Below are positions 49,187-56,900 of a DNA stretch of 64,000 bases, piece by piece. Source of the DNA: Micromonospora rifamycinica. GTDB taxonomy: Bacteria; Actinomycetota; Actinomycetes; Mycobacteriales; Micromonosporaceae. Made by a program: the position numbers and the translations under genes. The stretch covers positions 6,330,001-6,394,000 of the forward strand of contig NZ_LT607752.1 in assembly GCF_900090265.1 (NCBI RefSeq), in the 5' to 3' direction. Each line of letters starts with the position of its first letter. Positions within the stretch are counted from its first letter, which is position 1. Under the pieces are notes generated by a model that saw only the letters and a list, made by a program, of their open reading frames with translations, did no database searches and was not told the origin of the DNA.

Positions 49187-49996
49187 GTGAGCCGGATCGG
49201 GGTGGCCTTCGACAAGGCCCGTGCCGACGGGCGGGCCGTCCTGGTCGGCTGCATGCCGGCCGGGTTCCCCACCGTCGAGGGCAGCATCGCCGCGATGACC
49301 GCGATGGTCGAGGCCGGGGTGGACGTCATCGAGGTGGAGATCCCCTACTCCGACCCGGTGATGGACGGCCCGGTGATCCAGAAGGCCAGCGACATAGCGC
49401 TGGCCGGTGGGGTCCGCACCGCCGACACGCTGCGCATCGTCGAGGCGGTCGCGGCCACCGGCGCCCCGGTGGTCACCATGACCTACTGGAACCCGATCGA
49501 GCAGTACGGGGTGGACGCGTTCGCCCGGGACCTGGCCGCCGCCGGGGGCACCGGACTGATCACCCCCGACCTGATCCCCGAGGAGGCCGACGGGTGGCTG
49601 GCCGCCTCGGACGCGTACGGGCTGGACCGGACGTTCCTGGTCTCCCCGTCGTCGACCGACGCCCGGCTGCGGATGACCGTCGAACACTGCCGGGGCTTCG
49701 TCTACGCCACCGCCATCATGGGGGTCACCGGGGCCCGGTCGCAGACCTCGGACGCCGCGCCGGTGCTGGTCTCCCGGCTGCGGGAGGTCACCGAGCTGCC
49801 CGTCGGGGTGGGGCTCGGCGTCGGCACCGGCCCGCAGGCGGCCACCGTCGCCGGGTACGCCGACGGGGTGATCGTGGGCAGCGCGCTGATCCGCCGGCTG
49901 CTCGACGCACCGGATCTCGACGCCGGGCTGACCGCCCTGCGTACCCTCTCCGCCGAACTCGCCGAGGGCGTCCGGGCGGTCGGGTCGGGGGCGTGA
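49187..49996 (+). CDS. trpA: Tryptophan synthase alpha subunit TrpA
   Basis: TrpA cleaves indole-3-glycerol phosphate to indole, which is channelled to TrpB. The 269-residue (beta-alpha)8 protein has the catalytic Glu in DVIEVEIPYSDPVMDGP (~46-62; Glu and Asp both present), MTYWNPIEQYG and VGVGLGVGTGPQAATVAGYADGV. GTG 49187 has AAGGAG upstream, four bases after the trpB stop. lgt follows after 49 bases with its own -10 box. Confidence 0.97.
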   Translation: MSRIGVAFDKARADGRAVLVGCMPAGFPTVEGSIAAMTAMVEAGVDVIEVEIPYSDPVMDGPVIQKASDIALAGGVRTADTLRIVEAVAATGAPVVTMTYWNPIEQYGVDAFARDLAAAGGTGLITPDLIPEEADGWLAASDAYGLDRTFLVSPSSTDARLRMTVEHCRGFVYATAIMGVTGARSQTSDAAPVLVSRLREVTELPVGVGLGVGTGPQAATVAGYADGVIVGSALIRRLLDAPDLDAGLTALRTLSAELAEGVRAVGSGA

Positions 49997-50031
49997 CCGG
50001 ACCGGGGTGCCACGGTGGGGCGCCGCAGCGG

Positions 50032-50037
50032 TAGCCT
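50032..50037 (+). promoter_or_regulatory. -10 box of a leaderless lgt transcript
   Basis: TAGCCT ends eight bases before the GTG chosen for lgt, fitting a leaderless start. No clear -35. Confidence 0.4.
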
Positions 50038-50045
50038 GTGCACCC

Positions 50046-51419
50046 GTGACCCTCGTCTCGATGACGCCCCTGGCGGCGCTGCCCAGCCCGACGACCGCCG
50101 TGTGGCAGCTCGGGCCGGTCCCGCTGCGGGCGTACGCCCTCTGCATCGTCGCCGGCATCGTGGTCGCCTGTCTGGTGACCGAGTACCGGCTGCGCCGGCG
50201 CGGGGTGGCCCCCGGCGCGGTGCTCGACATCGCGGTGTGGGCGGTCCCGACCGGCATCATCGGGGCCCGGATCTACCACGTGATCACCTCGCCCGAGAAG
50301 TACTTCGGCACCGGTGGCGACCCGTGGAAGGCGTTCGCCATCTGGGAGGGCGGCCTCGGCATCTGGGGGGCGGTCGCCGGTGGCGCGGTCGGCGCGTGGA
50401 TCGCCGCCCGGCAGCTCGGCATCCCACTCACGGTGGTGGCCGACGCGCTGGCCCCGGGCCTGCCGCTGGCCCAGGCGGTGGGCCGGCTCGGCAACTGGTT
50501 CAACAACGAGCTGTACGGCGGGCGGACCAGCCTGCCGTGGGGCCTGGAGATCCACCGGATGGACCCGGACAATCCCGGGCACGCGCTGCGCGACGACGCC
50601 AACCAGCCCATCCTGGAGCCCGGTCTCTACCATCCGACGTTCGCCTACGAGGCGCTGTGGAACCTCGGCGTCGCCGGCCTGGTGTTCGCCGTGGACCGCC
50701 GGTTCAAGCTGGGGCGCGGCCGGGCCTTCGCGCTCTACGTGATGGGCTACACCGCCGGCCGGTTCTGGATCGAGCTGATGCGCAGCGACGAGGCGAACCG
50801 CATCCTCGGCGTACGGCTCAACGTGTGGACCGCCGGGCTGGTCTTCGTCGGCGCGTTGATCTACTTCCTGCGGGTACGGGGGCCGCGCCAGTTCCTGATC
50901 CCGATCGAGGCTCCCGCCCCCGCCGTCGCGGCGACCGGCGCCGACGTCTCCCAGGTCGACCTGTCCCGCACCGGAAAGGGATCCCCGGCGGCGGTCGCCC
51001 CGGTGGGGTACCAGGTGGTCGACGAGGAGCAGTTCACCACGTACCGGGAGACCGGGGTGCGGCCCGACGAACCCGGCGCGGACGACGTGCCGGCGACCGG
51101 CGACGGGGTCGCGGAGCCGGCCCCGGACGACGCGGCCCGGACCTCGGTGACCACCGACCGCCCCGCGGACGCCGCCGACCCGTCCGCCGCGACGACCGAC
51201 CCGTCCGTCGCGACCGGTGACGTCCCGACCGCCGGCGGCGACGGCCCCGCCGCCACCGGCGACCGGCCCACCGTCGGCGGCGACGGTTCCGCCGCGACCG
51301 GCGACCGGCCCACCGTCGGCGGCGACGGTTCCGCCGCGACCGGCGACCGGTCCGGTGCCGGCAGCGGCCCTGCCGGTGCCGGCGGCAGGGGCGACCGCCC
51401 CACCGACCGGGACAGCTGA
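50046..51419 (+). CDS. lgt: Prolipoprotein diacylglyceryl transferase Lgt
   Basis: Lgt adds diacylglycerol to the lipobox cysteine of prolipoproteins, the step before LspA (gene at 13983). Residues 1-285 form the seven-helix core with EGGLGIWGAVAGG (~101-113), the signature AVGRLGNWFNNELYGG (~146-161) and YHPTFAYEALWN. Residues ~290-457 are a long disordered Pro/Ala/Asp/Gly-rich tail not needed in most Lgt; it ends in three copies of a 14-residue repeat (42-bp tandem DNA repeat near 51250-51356). The GTG start follows a -10 box; ATG 50061 is an alternative. Confidence 0.95.
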   Translation: MTLVSMTPLAALPSPTTAVWQLGPVPLRAYALCIVAGIVVACLVTEYRLRRRGVAPGAVLDIAVWAVPTGIIGARIYHVITSPEKYFGTGGDPWKAFAIWEGGLGIWGAVAGGAVGAWIAARQLGIPLTVVADALAPGLPLAQAVGRLGNWFNNELYGGRTSLPWGLEIHRMDPDNPGHALRDDANQPILEPGLYHPTFAYEALWNLGVAGLVFAVDRRFKLGRGRAFALYVMGYTAGRFWIELMRSDEANRILGVRLNVWTAGLVFVGALIYFLRVRGPRQFLIPIEAPAPAVAATGADVSQVDLSRTGKGSPAAVAPVGYQVVDEEQFTTYRETGVRPDEPGADDVPATGDGVAEPAPDDAARTSVTTDRPADAADPSAATTDPSVATGDVPTAGGDGPAATGDRPTVGGDGSAATGDRPTVGGDGSAATGDRSGAGSGPAGAGGRGDRPTDRDS

Positions 51420-51430
51420 GCGGGCGCGGC

Positions 51431-52621
51431 ATGCGCAGCGCGGTGGTGGTCGGGGCGGGGCTCGGCGGTCTGGCGGTGGCCGGTGCGCTGGCCCGCTCGG
51501 GGTGGCAGGTCACCGTGCTGGAACGCGCCGACCGGGTGCGCCCGGAGCCCACCGCCGTGGTGCTCTGGCCCAACGGGGTACGCGCGTTGCAGGTGCTCGG
51601 CCTCGGGGCCGGTCTGGATGCCATCGCCACCCCGCTGCCCGACGGGGGCATCCGTCGCCCCGACGGCCACTGGCTGGTGCAGCCCCGGCCCACCCCGGCC
51701 GACCGGATGCCGGTGGTCGTCCACCGGGAGGATCTGCACGACGCCCTGATCGCCGGCCTCGGGGAACGGGTCGAGCTGCGGACCGGGGTCGGGGTGGACA
51801 GCGTCCGGGCGGATGCCGGGGAACGGCCCGGGGTGGGGTGCAACGGGCGGTTCGTCGAGGCGGACCTGGTGGTCGCCGCCGACGGCACGGACAGCGTGCT
51901 GCGCCGCCAGCTGGCCCCGGAGGCCTCCGTGGTCAGCTCCGGCTGTGCCGCCTGGCGGGCGGTGATCCCCTGGTACCGGGCGAGCCTGCCGGGCGACCAA
52001 CCGGTCGGCGGTGAGGTGCTGGGCGCGGGCTACCGGTTCGTGGCCGCGTCGCTGGGCGAACGGGGTTCCTCCGGGGGGTCGCGTCGGGGCGGGATCTACT
52101 GGGTCGCCACCGCCGCCGGAGCGCCCCGGCCTGAGCCGCCCCGGACACAGCTCGCCCTGCTGAAACGCTGGTTCGCCGGCTGGCCCGCGCCGATCGGCGA
52201 GCTGTTGGCGGCGACCGAACCCGCCGACCTGGTCCAGCAGGAGATCCGCGAGCTGCGCCCGCTGCCCCGGTCGTACGGCTTTCCGGCCGGGCCGGGCGGG
52301 GTGGTGCTGCTCGGCGACGCCGCCCACGCCATGCCGCCGCACCTGGGACAGGGCGCCTGCCTGGCCTTCGAGGACGCGGCCACCCTGGCGTCGCTGCTGC
52401 GGGAGTCCCGTCTCCCCGACGCCGTGCAGGCGTACGACCGGTTGCGTCGTCCCCGCGCGGCCACCGTGGTCCGGCAGACCCGCCGGATGTCGGCGGTGCT
52501 CCAGACCCGGGGCCGGCTGGCCCTGCGCGCCCGGGACGCGGCCCTCGGCACCCTCAGCCCCCGCCTGCTCTCCGGCGCCGCCACCACCGCCGCCGCCTGG
52601 CGCCCCCCACCCTCCTCCTGA
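51431..52621 (+). CDS. FAD-dependent monooxygenase (PHBH family)
   Basis: Group A flavoprotein monooxygenase, 396 residues. The FAD-binding GAGLGGLAVAGALARSG (~8-24), the DG motif region LVVAADGTDSVLR (~147-159) and the GD motif VVLLGDAAHAMPPHLGQGACLAFEDA (region ~291-316) are present. These enzymes hydroxylate aromatic or polyketide substrates with NAD(P)H. It stands alone after lgt with no biosynthetic or catabolic neighbours, so the substrate is open. ATG 51431. Confidence 0.9.
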   Translation: MRSAVVVGAGLGGLAVAGALARSGWQVTVLERADRVRPEPTAVVLWPNGVRALQVLGLGAGLDAIATPLPDGGIRRPDGHWLVQPRPTPADRMPVVVHREDLHDALIAGLGERVELRTGVGVDSVRADAGERPGVGCNGRFVEADLVVAADGTDSVLRRQLAPEASVVSSGCAAWRAVIPWYRASLPGDQPVGGEVLGAGYRFVAASLGERGSSGGSRRGGIYWVATAAGAPRPEPPRTQLALLKRWFAGWPAPIGELLAATEPADLVQQEIRELRPLPRSYGFPAGPGGVVLLGDAAHAMPPHLGQGACLAFEDAATLASLLRESRLPDAVQAYDRLRRPRAATVVRQTRRMSAVLQTRGRLALRARDAALGTLSPRLLSGAATTAAAWRPPPSS

Positions 52622-52625
52622 CCCT

Positions 52626-52696
52626 CCCCGCGCCGCCGCTCCTTCCCCGCGCCGCCGCTCCTTCCCCGCGCCGCCGCTCCTTCCCCGCGCCGCCGG
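52626..52696. repeat. 19-bp tandem repeat upstream of hairpin locus 3
   Basis: CCCCGCGCCGCCGCTCCTT repeats three times exactly (52626-52682) with a partial fourth copy to 52696, five bases before hairpin locus 3. Simple repeat, no gene. Confidence 0.85.
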
Positions 52697-52700
52697 CCTC

Positions 52701-52926
52701 GGTGATCAAGAGCTTTACGTCACCCCACCCGCCCCAGGTGACCCGAACCTCTTGATCACCCGTTCAAGCCGGCTGGGTGCGGGGGTGATCAAGAGGTTCG
52801 GGTCAACCCGCCGCCCCCACGTGACGTAAAGCTCTTGATCACCTGCTCAGGCCGGCTGGGTGCGGGGGTGATCAAGAGGTTCGGGTCAACGCGCCGCCCC
52901 CACGTGACGTAAAGCTCTTGATCACC
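52701..52926. repeat. Hairpin repeat locus 3 (array of three units, 83-bp period, one inverted)
   Basis: Three 60-bp hairpin units at 52701-52760, 52784-52843 and 52867-52926 start exactly 83 bases apart, with 23-nt spacers that agree at 19 of 23 positions. Outer arms are GGTGATCAAGAG and CTCTTGATCACC. Inner arms are asymmetric: GTTCGGGTCA on one side, TGACGTAAAG on the other. The first unit carries them in the opposite order to the second and third, that is, it is flipped while its spacer is not. The array lies between the convergent ends of the monooxygenase and acetyltransferase genes. Confidence 0.94.
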
Positions 52927-52993
52927 CGAATCCGGGCCGGCCGGCGGGGCGAAGGGTGGGGGGCACGGTGGGGGAGGACGAGGGGGTGGGGGG

Positions 52994-53836
52994 TCAGAGG
53001 AGGGCGGTGGGTTCGGCTATGCAGGCGGTACCGATGCGGCGGAAGCCGACGCGGAGGTAGACCCGGGCGATCTCCTCGCTGCCGGCGGAGAGGAACACCA
53101 GGTCGGTGCCGGCGTCGCGGAGGGCGTGGGCGAGGGTGGCGGTGACCGCCGAGGCGAGCCCGCGACGGCGGGCGGCGGGCAGGGTGGCCACCCCGGCGAT
53201 CTCGGCGACGTCGTCGACCCGCATGGCCATGCCGCTGGCCAGCGCGCCGTCGGCGGGGGTGCCGGCGACGACCGACAGCCGCCGGCCGTCGGCGATCCGG
53301 AGCCGCTCCTCGTCCAGCGCGGCCACGTCGAGTTCGGTCATGGCGGCGTCGCGCTGCTCGGGGCCGGCGTCGCCGCGGGCGGTGCCGGCGGCGGAGAACC
53401 CCACCGCGGCGACCGCGCGCCGGGCCGCCACGTCGAGCGCGAAGCCGGGTGCGTCCGGGTCGAGCACCCGCACGGGTACGTCGGTGAGCGTCGCCGGGTC
53501 GGGCAGGGCGGCCGGATCGAGCACCATCAGCGGTGCCTCCAGCACGCTCAGCCCGGCGGCGCGGGCGGTGGCGAGCAGGTCCGGGGTGGTGTCGTGCACC
53601 CACTCGAACGCCTCCGGCAGGCCCAGCTCCCGTTGCCGTTCGCGGACGGCGTGCACGTCGGCCAGTGAGGGTGCCGTGGTGGTGTCGAGGCGCGGCCGGG
53701 CGTAGAACGGCCAACCCTCGCCATCCCGGACAAAGAGCACCAGCGCGCCGTGTTCCTCGGGGTGGGCGGCGTCCCGGGGCACCGCGTCGTAGAAGCGTTC
53801 CAACCGGTCGAACAGATCGCGGTGTGCAGGATCCAC
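52994..53836 (-). CDS. GNAT-family N-acetyltransferase
   Basis: The 280-residue product has an N-terminal half of uncertain fold (~1-130) and a C-terminal GNAT domain (~135-280) with the acetyl-CoA-binding LPAARRRGLASAVTATLAHAL (residues ~229-249; the Arg/Gly loop RRRGLA) and VFLSAGSEEIARVYLRVGFRR. Substrate unknown. GTG 53836 lies six bases after TAGTCT (plus strand 53843-53848), a leaderless start. It ends next to hairpin locus 3 and is divergent from gltB. Confidence 0.85.
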   Translation of the reverse strand: MDPAHRDLFDRLERFYDAVPRDAAHPEEHGALVLFVRDGEGWPFYARPRLDTTTAPSLADVHAVRERQRELGLPEAFEWVHDTTPDLLATARAAGLSVLEAPLMVLDPAALPDPATLTDVPVRVLDPDAPGFALDVAARRAVAAVGFSAAGTARGDAGPEQRDAAMTELDVAALDEERLRIADGRRLSVVAGTPADGALASGMAMRVDDVAEIAGVATLPAARRRGLASAVTATLAHALRDAGTDLVFLSAGSEEIARVYLRVGFRRIGTACIAEPTALL

Positions 53837-53910
53837 CGCGCGAGACTACACGTCCCAGAGTCTGGACGGTGTGATCAATCCGCACTGGCCCCGCCCGGGT
53901 CGCCCTAACG

Positions 53911-53916
53911 TAGACT
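53911..53916 (+). promoter_or_regulatory. Possible -10 box for gltB
   Basis: TAGACT lies about 66 bases before the gltB start in the 146-bp divergent gap. No -35 match is evident. A nitrogen-regulator (GlnR) box could be expected here, but I could not identify one. Confidence 0.35.
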
Positions 53917-53982
53917 CAACAGACTGCCAAGGGCCGACGTCGTCCCGACCATGAAACAACCTGAGTGACGACAGGAGACCCG

Positions 53983-56900
53983 GTGGCCCTTCCGTACCCG
54001 CACACCCCGCAGCCGGTCCCGTCCGCGACCGGTCTGTACGACCCGGCGCACGAGCATGACGCGTGCGGGGTGGCCTTCGTGGCCGACCTGTACGGACGGC
54101 GTTCCCATGCGGTGGTGGCGAACGGCCTCGGTGCGCTCTGCCGGCTTGACCACCGCGGCGCCCGGGGCGCCGAGCAGAACACCGGCGACGGCGCAGGAAT
54201 CATGATCCAGGTTCCGGACGCGTTCCTGCGCGCGGTGGTGGACTTCCCGCTGCCGCCCGCCGGCCAGTACGCCACCGGCCTGGTCTTCCTCCCCGACGAC
54301 GACGGCGGCGAGGCCCGCGCCCGTCAGGTGGTGGAGAAGTACGCCCTGGTCGAGGGGGCCGAGGTGCTGGGCTGGCGCGACGTGCCGACCGACCCGAGTG
54401 GGCTGGGCGAGACGGCGCTGGCGGCGATGCCCCGGATCCGGCAGCTCTTCCTGGCCGCGCACCGGCTCACCGACACCCCGGCCGGTCCGGCCGGCTCCGC
54501 GCTGGCCGGCATCGACCTGGACCGGGTGGCGTTCTGCGTGCGCAAGCAGGCCGAGCGGGAGACCGCCGAGCGGGGGGTGACGGCCTACTTCCCGTCGCTG
54601 TCGGCCCGGACGATGACCTGGAAGGGCATGCTCACCCCCGACCAGCTGCCGGAGTACTTCCCGGAGTTGACCGACGAGCGGGTCGACAGCGCGATCGCGC
54701 TGGTGCACTCCCGGTTCTCCACCAACACGTTCCCGTCCTGGCCGCTGGCCCACCCCTACCGGTTCATCGCGCACAACGGCGAGATCAACACGATCCGGGG
54801 CAACCGGAACTGGATGCAGGCCCGCGAGGCGCTGCTGCGCAGCCCGCACCTACCGGGCAACATCCGTCGGGTGTTCCCGGTCTGCACCCCGGCGGCCTCC
54901 GACTCGGCCAACTTCGACGAGGTGCTGGAGCTGCTGCACCTGGCCGGCCGGAGCCTGCCGCACGCGGTGCTGATGATGATCCCGGAGGCCTGGGAGAACG
55001 ACCCGGCGATGCGCCCGGACAAGCGCGCGTTCTACCGGTTCCACGCCAGCCTGATGGAGCCGTGGGACGGCCCGGCGTCGGTCGCCTTCACCGACGGCGA
55101 GATCGTCGGCGCGGTGCTCGACCGTAACGGTCTGCGGCCGGGGCGCTGGTGGCATACCGCCGACGGGCTGGTGGTGCTGGGCAGCGAGGCGGGCGTGCTC
55201 GACCTCGACCCGGCCACGGTGGTCGCCAAGGGCCGCCTCCAGCCGGGCCGGATGTTCCTGGTCGACACGGTCAACGGCCGGATCGTCTCGGACGACGAGA
55301 TCAAGACCGAGCTGGCCGCCGCCCAGCCGTACGACGAGTGGCTGCACGCCGGCCTGATCGAGCTGGACGACCTGCCGCCCCGCGAGCACGTGGTCTACAC
55401 CCACGATTCGGTGCGTCGCCGGCAGCAGACCTTCGGCTACACCGAGGAGGAGCTGAAGATCCTGCTCGCCCCGATGGCCCGCACCGGGGCGGAGCCGCTC
55501 GGCTCGATGGGCACCGACACCCCGATCGCGCCGCTGTCGACCCGGCCCCGGCTGCTCTACGACTACTTCCACCAGCTCTTCGCCCAGGTCACCAACCCGC
55601 CGCTGGACGCCATCCGGGAGGAGCTGGTGACCAGCCTGGCGTCGACCATCGGCCCGGAGGGCAACCTGCTGGACCCGGGCGCGGCGAGCTGTCGGCAGAT
55701 CGTGCTGCCCTATCCGGTGATCGACAACGACGAGCTGGCGAAGCTGCTCGACGTCGACGAGGACGGCGACCTGCCCGGCTTCAAGGCGGTCCGGGTCTCC
55801 GGGCTCTACCGGAGCCGCGACGGCGGGGCCGGCATCAAGGCCCGGCTGACCGAGATCTGCCGGCACGTCTCCGAGGCGATCGAGGACGGCGTACGCATCC
55901 TGGTGCTCTCCGACCGGGACTCCAACGCCGACCTGGCGCCGATCCCGTCGCTGCTGCTCACCGCGGCGGTGCACCAGCACCTGGTGCGGGAGCAGACCCG
56001 GACCCAGGTGGCGCTGATCGTGGAGTCCGGTGACTGCCGCGAGGTGCACCACGCGGCGGTGCTCATCGGGTACGGCGCGGCGGCGGTCAACCCCTACCTG
56101 GCCTTCGAGTCGGTGGAGGACATGATCGCCACCGGCGCGCTGGTCGGGGTGGAGCCGGGTAAGGCGGTCCGCAACTACGTCAAGGCGCTCGGCAAGGGCG
56201 TCCTGAAGATCATGTCCAAGATGGGCATCTCGACGGTGTCGTCGTACTGCGGGGCGCAGGTCTTCGAGGCCGTCGGCCTGGACACCCGCCTGGTCGACCG
56301 CTACTTCCGGGGCACTCCCAGCACCATCGGCGGGATCGGGCTGGCCGGGATCCACGCCGAGGTCGCCGCCCGGCACGGGCAGGCCTGGCCGACCCCCGGC
56401 ACCGCCGGCTCCACCCGCCTGGAGGTGGGCGGCGAGTACCAGTGGCGGCGCGAGGGCGAGCTGCACCTGTTCAACCCGGAGACGGTCTTCCTGCTCCAGC
56501 ACGCCACCCGCAGCCGCCAGTACGACGTGTTCCGCCAGTACACCGCCAAGGTCGACGAGCTGGCCGCCCAGGCCGGTTCGCTGCGCGGGCTGTTCACCCT
56601 GCGGACCGGGCTGCGCCCAGCGGTGCCGATCGAGGAGGTCGAGCCGGTCACCGAGATCGTCAAGCGGTTCGCCACCGGGGCGATGTCGTACGGGTCGATC
56701 TCGGCCGAGGCGCACGAGACGCTGGCCATCGCGATGAACCGGCTGGGCGGCAAGTCCAACACCGGCGAGGGCGGTGAGGACGTCGACCGGCTGCACGACC
56801 CGGCCCGCCGCTCGGCGGTCAAGCAGATCGCCAGCGGGCGCTTCGGGGTGACCAGCGAATACCTGGTCAACGCCGACGACCTCCAGATCAAGATGGCGCA

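Noticed and set aside
47200..49329. Minus-strand open frame across trpC and trpB
   Set aside because: Shadow of the trp genes; no domain content.
51431..52621. Start of a secondary-metabolite cluster (monooxygenase)
   Set aside because: No synthase, carrier protein, regulator or transporter adjoins it; neighbours are lgt, a repeat locus and an acetyltransferase.
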